From Pseudomonas sp. FP2309 (GTDB lineage Bacteria > Pseudomonadota > Gammaproteobacteria > Pseudomonadales > Pseudomonadaceae), in the NCBI RefSeq assembly GCF_030687575.1, contig NZ_CP117439.1, forward strand, positions 1,116,001-1,180,000: a DNA stretch of 64,000 nt, in the 5' to 3' direction. Of the stretch, positions 55,539 to 64,000 are shown in pieces. The position numbers and the translations under genes were made by a program. Position 1 is the stretch's first letter; each line of letters starts with the position of its first letter. Under the pieces are notes generated by a model. That model had not been told where the DNA came from. It saw nothing but the letters and a program-made list of their open reading frames with translations, and did no database searches.

Positions 55539-57870
55539 CTTCCAGGCGCGGGTCGCCTGTGTCCTGATCTTGCTGTCGCTGGTGGTAATCGGTGCGCTGT
55601 ATTTCAGCGTCAAGGCCGCCACCCGCTCTGCGGTGCGCGGCCAGGCGCTGGCTCAGCTGGAGGTCGGTTCGCGGGTGTTTGAACGCTTGCTGGACGCACG
55701 CGGCCGTCGTCTGGCCGATGGCGTGCAACTGTTGGCCGCCGACTTCGGGTTTCGTGATGCGGTGGCCAGCGGCGATTCGGCAACGATGCGCTCGGTGCTG
55801 CTCAACCACGGCAAGCGCATCAACGCCAGCGACATGATCCTGCTGGGCATGGACGGCAATGTCCTGGCCAGTACCTTGATCGAGGTGCCCGAGGGATCGA
55901 TCTTCCAATACGATCAGTCATTGCGCGAAGCGCGGCACAAGCGCCAGGCCATGTTGATCGTGCCGCTGCAGGGCAAACCCCACCTGCTGGTGGAAACCCC
56001 CGTGCTGGCGCCGTTGCCGATTGCGCGGGTGGTGATGGGCTTCAGCATGGACGGCGTATTTGCCGACGAGCTGCGTTCGTTGAGCAACCTGGAAGTGTCG
56101 TTCCTGGCGATTGATCATGATCGACCGGGCGAGTTGGTCAGCACCCAGCCCCAGGTCCTGCGCGACAGCATTCTGGCCCTGATGCAGGGCAACACCGCCC
56201 GCCGTGGGGTGTCCACCACCGATCATCTGGAACAGCGTTTTCTCAGCCAGTCCCTGGTGTTGGCCAGCGATGACAACGGCAAGGTCCTGGCCTTGCTGCA
56301 AAGCCCGCTGGATGCGGCGATGCAGGCGTTTGTGCCGTTGGACGAAAAGATCCTCGGCATCGCGCTGGTCGCTTTGCTGGCCTCGTTGATCGGTGCCTTG
56401 TTGCTGGCGCGCACTGTGTCGCGCCCGGTGCAGACGTTGGCGCAGGCGGCCGAACGCATTGGCCAGGGCGATTACCACACGCCGGTGGCCCTGGCGCGCA
56501 GCGATGAACTGGGGCTGCTGGCGAAGGCGTTCAACACCATGCAAAGCGGCATCGCCGAACGCGAGCAGCAGTTGGCGCATAACGCCTTGCATGATCGCCT
56601 CACTGGCCTGCCGAACCGTGCGCTGGCCATGGAGCGCCTGGGCAGCGCCATCGCCCAGCAACGGCCGGTGGCGTTGATTTACCTGGGCATCGATAACCTG
56701 CGCGTCGCCAGCGAAACCGCGGGGCCCGATGCGGTGGACCAGTTGCTGCTGGCCGTCAGCCGCCGCCTGGAGGCCGTGTTGCGCCCCGGCGATACCTTGG
56801 CGCACCTGATCGCCGATGAATTCCTGCTGTTGCTCGAAGGCGCGGGCAGCGACGAAGCGGTAGGCATGGCCGACAAACTGCAACAGTTGCTGCTGCGCCC
56901 CCAGCGCATCAACGGCCACGACCTGGCGCTGGATTGCCGCCTGGGCATCGCCGCCTACCCAGCCGACGGCGAAAGCCCGCACACGGTGCTTGAACGCGCG
57001 GCCATCGCCATGAACGACGCTGCGAAAATGCCCGGCCGCCTGCAGGTTTATGAGCAGGGCCGCGACCTGGTGCACCGCCGCCAGATCACCCTGATTCGCG
57101 ACCTGCGCCACGCGCCCATCCAAGGCCAATTGCTGCTGCATTACCAACCCAAACTGGACATTCGCCAAGGCCACGTACGCCAGGCCGAAGCCTTGCTGCG
57201 CTGGCAGCACCCGCAGTTCGGCATGGTTTCACCGGCCGAGTTCATCCCTCTGGCCGAGCGCTCGGGCAGCATTCAATTGCTGACCCAATGGGTGATCGAG
57301 GAGGGCATCCGTCAACTGTGCGAATGGAACCGTCGCGGCCTGTATTTACAGCTGTCACTGAATATCTCGGCGGACGACCTGCTCGGTGATGAACTGGCCC
57401 ATCGGGTCTCGGCGCTGCTGCGGCGCTATGGCTTGCCGGCTGAGCAGTTGCTGTTCGAGATCACCGAAAGCGCGGTGATGCGCGAGCCCGAAAAAGCCCT
57501 CAAAGTTCTGCATCTGTTGCGCGATTGCGGCATCAGCCTGTCGGTGGATGACTTCGGTACCGGCTATTCGTCCCTGGCTCACCTCAAGCGCCTGCCGGTG
57601 CAAGAGTTGAAGATCGATCAATCCTTTGTGCGCAACCTCGATGAGACCAGCGAAGACGCAGTGATCGTGCGCTCCACCATCGAGATGAGCCACAACCTGG
57701 GTTTGAAGGTCGTCGCCGAGGGCGTCGAGTATGCCCATAGCCTGCGGTTGTTGGAACGCTGGCAGTGCGACACGGCCCAGGGTTACCTGATCAGCCGGCC
57801 CTTGAGTGCCGACGCTTTCGAAGCCTGGGTGGCGTTGCCCCTCAGTGCGCACACTTCCTTGGTTCATTGA
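55522..57870 (+). CDS. membrane cyclic-di-GMP phosphodiesterase, degenerate GGDEF plus EAL (2)
   Basis: A 782-residue paralogue of the 52324 gene with the same order: helix, periplasmic domain, second helix, HAMP, GGDEF, EAL. The GGDEF site reads IADEF at 430-434 and is probably inactive. EAL keeps EALLR (556-560), DDFGTG, ELKIDQSFV and AEGVE. ATG 55522 gives MKLRSSFQARVA; it starts inside the cupredoxin gene. It is followed by DUF3034 and a truncated haemoglobin, forming a four-gene unit. Confidence 0.9.
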   Translation: MKLRSSFQARVACVLILLSLVVIGALYFSVKAATRSAVRGQALAQLEVGSRVFERLLDARGRRLADGVQLLAADFGFRDAVASGDSATMRSVLLNHGKRINASDMILLGMDGNVLASTLIEVPEGSIFQYDQSLREARHKRQAMLIVPLQGKPHLLVETPVLAPLPIARVVMGFSMDGVFADELRSLSNLEVSFLAIDHDRPGELVSTQPQVLRDSILALMQGNTARRGVSTTDHLEQRFLSQSLVLASDDNGKVLALLQSPLDAAMQAFVPLDEKILGIALVALLASLIGALLLARTVSRPVQTLAQAAERIGQGDYHTPVALARSDELGLLAKAFNTMQSGIAEREQQLAHNALHDRLTGLPNRALAMERLGSAIAQQRPVALIYLGIDNLRVASETAGPDAVDQLLLAVSRRLEAVLRPGDTLAHLIADEFLLLLEGAGSDEAVGMADKLQQLLLRPQRINGHDLALDCRLGIAAYPADGESPHTVLERAAIAMNDAAKMPGRLQVYEQGRDLVHRRQITLIRDLRHAPIQGQLLLHYQPKLDIRQGHVRQAEALLRWQHPQFGMVSPAEFIPLAERSGSIQLLTQWVIEEGIRQLCEWNRRGLYLQLSLNISADDLLGDELAHRVSALLRRYGLPAEQLLFEITESAVMREPEKALKVLHLLRDCGISLSVDDFGTGYSSLAHLKRLPVQELKIDQSFVRNLDETSEDAVIVRSTIEMSHNLGLKVVAEGVEYAHSLRLLERWQCDTAQGYLISRPLSADAFEAWVALPLSAHTSLVH

Positions 57871-57879
57871 GTAGCTGAC

Positions 57880-58737
57880 GTGCGACTTTCTCTTCTGATC
57901 GGCTGCGTCGCGGCCCTGACCCTGCACACGGCGTGGGCCGACAACGGTCGTCTGATCGCCACCGGCGGCGCCAGCAGCCTCGAGGGCACGGCGGGCGGCG
58001 GCATCACGCCGTGGGCGGTATTGGCCGGCTACGGCGAACGGCACGAATGGGGCGCGACGGCGTTCGCCACCACGGTCAACCTGCCGGACTATCGGCTGGA
58101 CGTCGCCGGTCTGGCGTTGGCCTACGACAACCGTGTCGAAGTGTCTTTCGCCCGCCAACGTTTCGACCTCGGCAGCCTGGTGCACGCGCTCAACCTGCCC
58201 GAAGACAACCTGGGCCAGGATGTGCTGGGGCTGAAGGTGCGTGTATTCGGCGATGTGATTTACGAGCGCCTGCCGCAGGTGTCGCTGGGTGTGGAGTACA
58301 AACACCAGACCAACTTCGATATTCCGAGCCTGGTGGGGGCCAGGCGCGACAGTGACGTCGAAGGCTACCTCGCCGCCAGCCGTTTGTTCATGGGCGCTGC
58401 GTTTGGCTACAACGTGCTGGTGAACGCCAGCGTGCGCTACAGCCGCGCCAACGAAACCGGGTTGCTCGGTTTTGGCGGCGACCGCCGGGACAGCCGCAGC
58501 CTGCTCAAGGAAGGCTCGGTGGCCTTGCTGTTCAACCCGCGCTGGGCGCTGGGGGTCGAATACCGCGAAAAGCCTGACAACCTGTCGTTTGCCGGTGAAA
58601 GCGATTGGGCGGATGTGTTTGTAGGCTACTTTCCCAACAAGCACCTGTCGTTTGTATTGGCTTACGCACGCCTGGGTGAAATCGCCACGCTGGACAACCA
58701 GAACGGCACTTACCTGTCTGTGCAGGGGAGTTTCTGA
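57880..58737 (+). CDS. DUF3034 family exported protein
   Basis: A 285-residue protein with a signal peptide (about residues 1-20, ending AWA) and a beta-rich body ending in an aromatic residue (VQGSF). This fits the DUF3034 family, which looks like an outer-membrane beta-barrel of unknown function. GTG 57880 starts nine bases after the phosphodiesterase stop, and the end overlaps the haemoglobin gene (TGATG). Confidence 0.78.
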   Translation: MRLSLLIGCVAALTLHTAWADNGRLIATGGASSLEGTAGGGITPWAVLAGYGERHEWGATAFATTVNLPDYRLDVAGLALAYDNRVEVSFARQRFDLGSLVHALNLPEDNLGQDVLGLKVRVFGDVIYERLPQVSLGVEYKHQTNFDIPSLVGARRDSDVEGYLAASRLFMGAAFGYNVLVNASVRYSRANETGLLGFGGDRRDSRSLLKEGSVALLFNPRWALGVEYREKPDNLSFAGESDWADVFVGYFPNKHLSFVLAYARLGEIATLDNQNGTYLSVQGSF

Positions 58738-59156
58738 TGCGCATCCTCCCCTTCGCGCTGGCGGTGCTCCTCAGCGCCTGCGCCGGTCAACCGCCGCAGG
58801 ACGACAGCCTGTACCGCGACCTCGGCGCCCTGCCTGGCATCACTCGTATTGTCGAAGGCATGCTGCTCAACATCGCCCGCGATGAACGCATCGTCGAGCG
58901 CTTCCGGCGCATCGATATCCAGCGCCTGCGCAACAAATTGATCGAACAGTTCTGCGTCGAAGCGGGTGGGCCCTGTACCTACACCGGTGACAGCATGGCC
59001 GAGAGTCACAAGGGCCAGAACGTGAGCCGCAGCGACTTCAATGCACTGGTGGAAGATCTGATCAACGCGATGGACCGCGAAGGGGTTCCGGTGCCGGTGC
59101 AGAATCGGTTGATTGCCAGGTTGGCGGTGATGCGCGCAGACGTGATCGAACACTGA
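58737..59156 (+). CDS. group 1 truncated haemoglobin, lipoprotein form
   Basis: A 139-residue globin with a lipoprotein signal (LLSACAG, Cys15). The 2-on-2 globin pattern is recognisable: GALPGITRIVEGML, GGPCTYTGDSMAES and the likely proximal His91 in ESHKGQNVS. Export and lipidation are unusual for this family, which mostly handles NO or O2 in the cytoplasm. In this operon it could feed NO, O2 or redox information to the phosphodiesterase sensor. Confidence 0.85.
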   Translation: MRILPFALAVLLSACAGQPPQDDSLYRDLGALPGITRIVEGMLLNIARDERIVERFRRIDIQRLRNKLIEQFCVEAGGPCTYTGDSMAESHKGQNVSRSDFNALVEDLINAMDREGVPVPVQNRLIARLAVMRADVIEH

Positions 59157-59177
59157 TCCCATGAACACTGCCTTCAA

Positions 59178-59221
59178 CCGTGGGAGGGGCGGTGCGACGA
59201 TTCGACTTGCCCCACCCACGG
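59178..59221. repeat. REP-like hairpin after the globin gene
   Basis: CCGTGGGAGGGGC and GCCCCACCCACGG arms surround a short GC-rich loop. It is a variant of the GTGGGAGGGG REP family seen elsewhere in the window. Confidence 0.65.
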
Positions 59222-59241
59222 TTTGATCTTCGTCGTCCATT

Positions 59242-59283
59242 AAAAAAGGCGGCTACCTGTTGAGAGTAGCCGCCTTGGTTTTA
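59242..59283. terminator. bidirectional terminator between the globin operon and gcd
   Basis: A-run, AAGGCGGCTAC (59246-59256) paired exactly with GTAGCCGCCTT (59266-59276), then GGTTTT. It serves both convergent units. Confidence 0.85.
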
Positions 59284-59296
59284 CTGCCGGTCTTGC

Positions 59297-61708
59297 TTAA
59301 TCCGGCAGTTTGAACGCCATCACATAGTCACCCTGCTTGGTACCCAGGGAACCATGACCACCCGCCACGACCAGCACGTATTGCTTGCCGTCTTTGCCGG
59401 TGTAGGTCATCGGTGTGGTCTGCGCGCCGGCTGGCAGGCGGCCTTCCCACAGTTGCTTGCCGTTTTTCACGTCGTAGGCACGCAGGTACTGGTCGAGAGT
59501 GCCGCTGAGGAAGGCCACGCCACCGGCAGTGGTGAAGGTTCCGCCCAGGCTCGGTACGCCCATGCTCAGGGGGATCGGCACCGGCGAGCTGTCACGCACG
59601 GTGCCGTTCTTGTGCATCCAGATGGTTTTGTGGGTGGTCAGGTCGACCGCCGCCACATAACCCCACGCCGGTGCCTGGCACGGCAGGCCCATTGGCGACA
59701 GCATGGCTTCGAGGATCACGCCGTACGGCGCGCCTTTGTTCGGCTGCACGCCTTCGGTTTCGCTGACGCGTGGGCCTTGTTTGGCGATGTCGGCGGCGGG
59801 GATCAGCTTCGATTTGAACGCCATGTAGCTGGGGTTCACAAACGCGATCTGGCGCACCGGGTCGACGGAAATACCGCCCCAGTCGAACACGCCGAAGTTA
59901 CCGGGGTAAACGATCGAACCTTGCAGCGATGGCGGGGTGAACGCACCGTCGTAACGCATGGATTTGAAATCGATACGGCACAGCATCTGGTCGAACGGGG
60001 TTACGCCCCACATGTCGCGCTCTTTGAGCGGCGGCGGCATGAAGTTCAGGTCGGACTTCGGTTGGGTCGGGGAGGTACGGTCGCCGGCCACTGCGCCTTG
60101 CGGCACCGCCACTTCGTGGATCGGCACCACCGGCTGGCCGGTAGCACGGTCCAGTACATAGATGCTGCCTTGCTTGGTCGACGCCATCACCGCCTGCTTC
60201 ACGCCGGCGTCAGTCTTGATGTCGATCAGCGACGGCTGGCCACCCACGTCCATGTCCCACAGGTCATGGTGGGTGAACTGGAAGGTCCACTTCACATGGC
60301 CGGTGTCGATGTCCAGAGCGGTCAGGCCGGCGGCGTATTTCTCGGAGTCGTCGGTACGGTCGCCGCCGTATTGGTCGGGCATCTGGTTGCCCATCGGCAG
60401 GTAGAGCATGCCGAGTTTTTCGTCCACGGCGAACATGGACCACATGTTCGGCGAGTTACGGGTGTAGGTCTTGCCCTCGGCCAACGGCGTGGTGTCGTCC
60501 GGGTTGCCGCTGTCCCAGTTCCACACCAGCTTGCCGGTATGCACGTCGAACGCACGGATCACGCCGCTTGGCTCATCCACCGAGACGTTATCGGTCACGT
60601 GGCCGCCAATCACCACCAGGTTCTTGGTCACGGCCGGTGGCGATGTGGAGTAGTAACCGCCCGGGGCGAAGCTGCCGATGTTGGCACGCAGGTCGACCTG
60701 ACCTTTGTCGCCGAAGTCTTCGCACATCTTGCCGGTGTCGGCGTTCAGGGCGATCAGGCGGGTGTCGGCGGTCGGCACGAAGATGCGCTTGGGGCAGGCA
60801 GTCGGCGCGGCGGCCGGGCTGGCGCTGCCGGTTGGGCTTTGTTCGGAGGCGTAGGCGGCGTCATCGTGATACGACACGCCACGGCAGGTCATGTGCGCCC
60901 AACCCTTGAAGTTCTCGGCACCCTGGGTGCTGAGCTTCGGGTCGAAACGCCAGATTTCCTTACCGGTGTCCGGGTCCAGGGCGATCACCTGGCTGTGCGG
61001 AGTGCATACGTAGAGCATGCCGTTGACTTTGAGCGGGGTGTTTTCCGCGGTCGTCTCACCCGGATCGTTCGGACCTGGGATGTCGCCGGTACGATAAGTC
61101 CACGCCGGTACCAGCTTGTGGGCGTTTTCCGGGGTGATCTGCGCCAGGGGCGAGTAGCGATCGCCGAAGGATGAACGCCCGTAGGAGTTCCAGTCGCCAT
61201 CGGCCTGGGACGGCGCGGCATTGGCCATGCCCGGTACCGCGTCGCGGTCCAGTTGGCCTTTGATCTCACCGGGGTTGGTGAACTGGCTGGCGAGTGCGGC
61301 AGCGCCGGCCAGCACCACGGCCACGCTCAGCGCGCCGGTGCCCAGCGGGGCGGTCTGGCCTCGCAGCAACGGACGGCGAACCCACGGCAGCAACATGACG
61401 ATGCCCAAAGCGAACAGCAGCGCCAGGCGCGGCACCAACTGCCACCAGTCCAGGCCGACTTCCCACAGCGCCCACACGGTGCTCGCGAACAGCACCAACG
61501 CGTACAGGCCCAGCGCCGCGCGGCGCGTGGCCAGCAGCAGGATGCCGGTGAGGGCGACGCCGATCCCGGCCAGCAGGTAGTACAGCGACCCGCCGAGCAG
61601 GGCCAGCTTGATACCCCCGGCCAACAAGGCCAGGCCCATGATCAGCAGCAAGACGCCTAGCAGCCTGGGCAGCAGGCGGCTCGGGCTCGAAGCACCATCA
61701 GTGCTCAT
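59297..61708 (-). CDS. gcd: PQQ-dependent membrane glucose dehydrogenase
   Basis: A quinoprotein of 803 residues that oxidises glucose to gluconate in the periplasm and passes electrons to ubiquinone. Five N-terminal membrane helices (about residues 10-145) precede an eight-bladed beta-propeller. PQQ-site strings include WNSYGRSSFGDRYSPLAQIT, HMTCRGVSYH and the C-terminal VLVVAGGHGSLGTKQGDYVMAF. ATG 61708 lies 20 bases after good upstream sequence. This is the direct oxidation pathway common in fluorescent pseudomonads. Confidence 0.94.
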   Translation of the reverse strand: MSTDGASSPSRLLPRLLGVLLLIMGLALLAGGIKLALLGGSLYYLLAGIGVALTGILLLATRRAALGLYALVLFASTVWALWEVGLDWWQLVPRLALLFALGIVMLLPWVRRPLLRGQTAPLGTGALSVAVVLAGAAALASQFTNPGEIKGQLDRDAVPGMANAAPSQADGDWNSYGRSSFGDRYSPLAQITPENAHKLVPAWTYRTGDIPGPNDPGETTAENTPLKVNGMLYVCTPHSQVIALDPDTGKEIWRFDPKLSTQGAENFKGWAHMTCRGVSYHDDAAYASEQSPTGSASPAAAPTACPKRIFVPTADTRLIALNADTGKMCEDFGDKGQVDLRANIGSFAPGGYYSTSPPAVTKNLVVIGGHVTDNVSVDEPSGVIRAFDVHTGKLVWNWDSGNPDDTTPLAEGKTYTRNSPNMWSMFAVDEKLGMLYLPMGNQMPDQYGGDRTDDSEKYAAGLTALDIDTGHVKWTFQFTHHDLWDMDVGGQPSLIDIKTDAGVKQAVMASTKQGSIYVLDRATGQPVVPIHEVAVPQGAVAGDRTSPTQPKSDLNFMPPPLKERDMWGVTPFDQMLCRIDFKSMRYDGAFTPPSLQGSIVYPGNFGVFDWGGISVDPVRQIAFVNPSYMAFKSKLIPAADIAKQGPRVSETEGVQPNKGAPYGVILEAMLSPMGLPCQAPAWGYVAAVDLTTHKTIWMHKNGTVRDSSPVPIPLSMGVPSLGGTFTTAGGVAFLSGTLDQYLRAYDVKNGKQLWEGRLPAGAQTTPMTYTGKDGKQYVLVVAGGHGSLGTKQGDYVMAFKLPD

Positions 61709-62203
61709 AGTGTGTTTCTCCGTGACGTTGGAATAATGATGTAACCCCGCGCTTCACTCACTGTAGATGACGATTCGACGCGGGCTTGGTTCAGCGGTAA
61801 TTCGGTTTTTCTGTGGATAGCCCAGGGTTATCCACAGGCGGGCGATTTATACCCGTGCGCGGTTCGGTGTAAGACAGCGCTGTCTTGGCAGGTGGGAATT
61901 TTCAGCAAGATGGGGTCGACCGCGGAGATGAAACGTTTCAGGTTGTTGCGAAGGATAAAGGGAGTGGCGGCGCAGAGAAAGCGCAAATCGCGATATGCAT
62001 CATTTCCGATCCGGTAACAGTGACAGAGTGTCGCTGCAAAAACAGGCGCTGAACCCCGGCTCTTTTGCTGAGCCTGCTCACCATGACGTCCGCGCGCCCC
62101 AAAAAAGCCAGCCCGCCAACGTCCGCTTGTCACGCCGCTGGCGACGTGGGCAGCGGGGCGGTAAGGTGTGCGCCTTTCTGCGCACTTTTTTCATAGGCCC
62201 GGC
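61709..62203. other. gcd upstream region with DnaA-box-like inverted repeat
   Basis: The 495 bp between divergent gcd and the VF530-type gene have no supported gene. CTGTGGATA (61811-61819) and TATCCACAG (61829-61837) form a perfect dyad. It contains one consensus DnaA box, TTATCCACA at 61828-61836, and a near match on the other strand. A gcd operator or DnaA site are both possible. A minus-strand frame at 61828-62133 looks like noise. Confidence 0.45.
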
Positions 62204-62437
62204 ATGACCGCGACAAGCAACGACCCCCTCCACGGCGTGACCCTGCAACACGTCCTCACCACCCTGGTGGAACATTACGAATGGCAAGGCCTGGCCGAGC
62301 GCATTGATGTGCGCTGCTTCAAGAGCGACCCGAGCATCAAGTCGAGCCTCACGTTTCTGCGCAAAACGCCGTGGGCGCGAGAGAAAGTCGAAGCGTTGTA
62401 CGTCAAGCTGATGCGCACCAAACGCCCGCTGGATTGA
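62204..62437 (+). CDS. VF530/DUF2132 family small DNA-binding-like protein
   Basis: A 77-residue protein with the pattern of the VF530 family: [20 protein letters not shown], then INVRCF-like [20 protein letters not shown] and [17 protein letters not shown]. The fold is a compact helical unit reported to bind DNA in some members; the cellular role is unknown. ATG 62204 fits the family start; a longer frame from 62168 is unlikely. It is four bases before the next gene. Confidence 0.82.
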   Translation: MTATSNDPLHGVTLQHVLTTLVEHYEWQGLAERIDVRCFKSDPSIKSSLTFLRKTPWAREKVEALYVKLMRTKRPLD

Positions 62438-62441
62438 GCCC

Positions 62442-63065
62442 ATGAAGCGGTATGTAGCGGCAGCGGCACTGGCCGGTTGGATAGGGTTGGCGATTCAGCA
62501 GTACTTGATCTTCTATTCGCGCTGGTCCACCGGTGCGAGCCTCTTGGGCGGGCTGATCAACTTTTTCAGTTTTTTCACCGTACTCACCAACACCCTGGCG
62601 GTGGTGGTGTTGAGCTATGCCGTGGTGAATCGCGATGGCAGGGCGAAGCGGTTTTTCCTTGCGCCCGCCGTCAGCAGCGGGATCACCGTGAGCATCCTGG
62701 TAGTGAGCCTGGCTTACAGCCTGTTGTTGCGGCATTTGTGGCAACCGGAAGGTTTCCAGTTCATTGCCGATGAACTGCTCCACGACGTGATGCCGCTGCT
62801 GTTTTTGATCTACTGGTGGCGGTGTGTGCCCAAGGGCACCTTGCGCCTCAGGCACATCGGCGCGTGGGTGATCTACCCGCTGGTGTACTTCGCCTATGCG
62901 CTGCTGCGCGGTGATTTGCTCGGGCAATATCAGTACCCGTTCATCGATGTCGGCACGCTGGGTTATCCACAGGTGTTTGTGAACGCCGGGGGCATATTGG
63001 CGGGGTTCGTGCTGATCGCGTTGGTCCTGGTGGGGCTGGACAAAATCATCAAGCCCCACCCTTGA
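62442..63065 (+). CDS. Pr6Pr-type membrane protein
   Basis: A 207-residue protein with six predicted helices. Pr6Pr signature features include FFSFFTVLTNTLAV after the first loop, an ELLHDVMPLLFLIYWW segment, and GAWVIYPLVYFAYALLRG. The family is found in bacteria and fungi and its function is unknown. It starts four bases after the VF530-type gene and converges with the siderophore-interacting gene. Confidence 0.83.
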   Translation: MKRYVAAAALAGWIGLAIQQYLIFYSRWSTGASLLGGLINFFSFFTVLTNTLAVVVLSYAVVNRDGRAKRFFLAPAVSSGITVSILVVSLAYSLLLRHLWQPEGFQFIADELLHDVMPLLFLIYWWRCVPKGTLRLRHIGAWVIYPLVYFAYALLRGDLLGQYQYPFIDVGTLGYPQVFVNAGGILAGFVLIALVLVGLDKIIKPHP

Positions 63066-63066
63066 T

Positions 63067-63834
63067 TCACTCTTCCTCACTGCCCTCGGCGCGCCAGTAA
63101 CCCACGGCCTTGAGGAACGCTTCGTTGACCTTGTGAGTGTCCAGCAGCACGCGGCGCACCTGGCGCGACAGTTTGGCTTCGGTGGCGACGAAACTGTACA
63201 GCGTGCCGCCGGGCAGGGTCAGCGCTTGTACCGTGGCGAGCAGGTCGTCTTTGCCGCGCACCACCCAGATCACCTCGACCTCGGCAGCGCTGTGCAGCGC
63301 TTGCTGTTCGGCCGCATCGGCAATTTCAATCACCGCCAGCACCTTGCGCCCGGCCGGCAGTTCCTCCAGGCGACGCCCGATGGCCGGCAGCGCGGTTTCA
63401 TCACCAATCAGCAAATAGCTGTCGAAGATATCCGGCACGATCAGCGAGCCCCGTGGCCCACCTATATACAGGTGTTGCCTTGGTTTGGCCTGTTCCGCCC
63501 AGGTGGACGCCGGGCCATCGCCGTGCAATACGAAGTCGATGTCCAGCTCGCCGATGCTCAGGTCGAAACGTCGTGGCGTGTAGTCGCGCATGGCCGGTTG
63601 CGGGCCATCGCCTTTGATGCTGAAGGTCGGGCTTTCCAGCGCGGCCTGTTCGGCGGCGTTCTGTGGGAACAGCAGCTTGATGTGGTCGTCACTGCCCAGG
63701 CTGACAAACCCGGCCAGTTCCGGGCCGCCCAGGGTGATGCGGCGCATGCGCGGGGTGATGTCGACCACGCGCAGCACCTCGAGGCGGCGGCGTTTGATCT
63801 CGTGGGTCACACGGTGGATGGCTTGTGTATTCAT
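63067..63834 (-). CDS. siderophore-interacting protein (FAD-dependent ferric reductase)
   Basis: A 255-residue reductase of the SIP/ViuB family that releases iron from siderophores in the cytoplasm. The FAD-binding RDYTPRRFD motif is present, after a split beta-barrel (RRITLGGPELAGF). The NAD-type domain has YLLIGDETALPAIGRRLEELP. The C-terminal helix and SEEE tail end it. The ATG at 63834 overlaps the stop of the upstream regulator (ATGA), so the two form an operon. Confidence 0.92.
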   Translation of the reverse strand: MNTQAIHRVTHEIKRRRLEVLRVVDITPRMRRITLGGPELAGFVSLGSDDHIKLLFPQNAAEQAALESPTFSIKGDGPQPAMRDYTPRRFDLSIGELDIDFVLHGDGPASTWAEQAKPRQHLYIGGPRGSLIVPDIFDSYLLIGDETALPAIGRRLEELPAGRKVLAVIEIADAAEQQALHSAAEVEVIWVVRGKDDLLATVQALTLPGGTLYSFVATEAKLSRQVRRVLLDTHKVNEAFLKAVGYWRAEGSEEE

Positions 63835-64000
63835 GAAAATTTCCCGTCGGCAATAGCTTGAGCGGTGCCGTTGAGCAGCGCCGCGACACGTTCGATTTCT
63901 TCCGGGCTCCAGCGCCCGTGGTGTGAATGCAAGGCATGGCGCAGGTTGTGCACCGCCTCGTGGATTTGCGGCGGGCGGTCATGCCCGCGCAGCGAGCGTT
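63831..64000 (-). CDS. PadR-family regulator, C-terminal part (gene continues beyond window)
   Basis: The last 56 codons are visible; the gene runs off the right edge. The segment reads RSLRGHDRPPQIHEAVHNLR, then HHGRWSPEEIERVAALLNGT, and ends ADGKFS. This matches the helical C-terminus of PadR-type regulators that sit next to siderophore-interacting reductases in Pseudomonas. It shares the ATGA overlap with the reductase and probably regulates it in response to iron. Confidence 0.65.
   Translation of the reverse strand, partial: RSLRGHDRPPQIHEAVHNLRHALHSHHGRWSPEEIERVAALLNGTAQAIADGKFS

Noticed and set aside
61828..62133. Minus-strand frame of 101 codons upstream of gcd
   Set aside because: It has no domain, no convincing ribosome binding site and covers the dyad with the DnaA box.

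Overview
This window fits a chromosome of the Pseudomonas fluorescens group. From about 6.2 kb onward the DNA is GC-rich and carries typical Pseudomonas genes: sdaA, fecIRA, rlmF, valS, holC, pepA, lptF/lptG, lepA-lepB-rnc-era-recO-pdxJ, tadA, cmoA/cmoB, an AsrA-type lon and gcd. It also has the hairpin (REP-like) repeats common in this group. No rRNA, tRNA, insertion sequence or CRISPR array was found.

Positions 1 to about 6,228 form an AT-rich accessory island. Two compact three-gene cassettes face each other. On the plus strand are an ABC/AAA-type ATPase, an 80-residue protein and an HNH nuclease (249-2624), an arrangement that resembles Septu-like anti-phage systems. On the minus strand are three overlapping genes that I cannot assign to any family (2932-5817). 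The island ends inside a psiE gene, of which only the 3' half remains, so the right edge can be placed within a few bases of 6229.

From 6.4 to 24 kb the window holds a DUF3509 gene, L-serine dehydratase with a divergent LysR regulator, and an HPF-like ribosome factor. An iron-uptake region follows: fecI-fecR-fecA on the minus strand, and on the plus strand DUF3649, PepSY and DUF3325 membrane genes followed by a second sigma/anti-sigma pair that has no adjacent receptor. A Fur-box-like site lies between the two divergent units. Then come ndpA, a membrane-anchored glutaredoxin, an HU protein, rlmF and valS. From 24 to 43 kb the genes are mostly housekeeping: holC, pepA, lptFG, lepA-lepB-rnc-era-recO-pdxJ, a Tat-type multicopper oxidase with tadA, cmoAB, a chagasin-type inhibitor with lysoplasmalogenase, and lon.

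From 43 to 52 kb there is a probable catabolic operon of eight genes: amidase, deacetylase, MFS transporter, two SDR dehydrogenases, a 99-residue protein, a CobW-type GTPase and a leaderless solute-binding-like protein. A divergent regulator with two GntR-type helix-turn-helix domains flanks it. Its upstream region has a near-consensus sigma-54 promoter, tandem TGTAC-centred palindromes and a partial NtrC-like site, which suggests nitrogen-linked control. From 52 to 59 kb two paralogous membrane EAL proteins with degraded GGDEF motifs surround a periplasmic cupredoxin. DUF3034 and truncated-haemoglobin lipoprotein genes follow in the same operon, which looks like an uncharacterised copper/haem-linked cyclic-di-GMP module. 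The window closes with glucose dehydrogenase (gcd), a VF530-type protein, a Pr6Pr-type membrane protein, a siderophore-interacting reductase and the 3' end of a probable PadR regulator.
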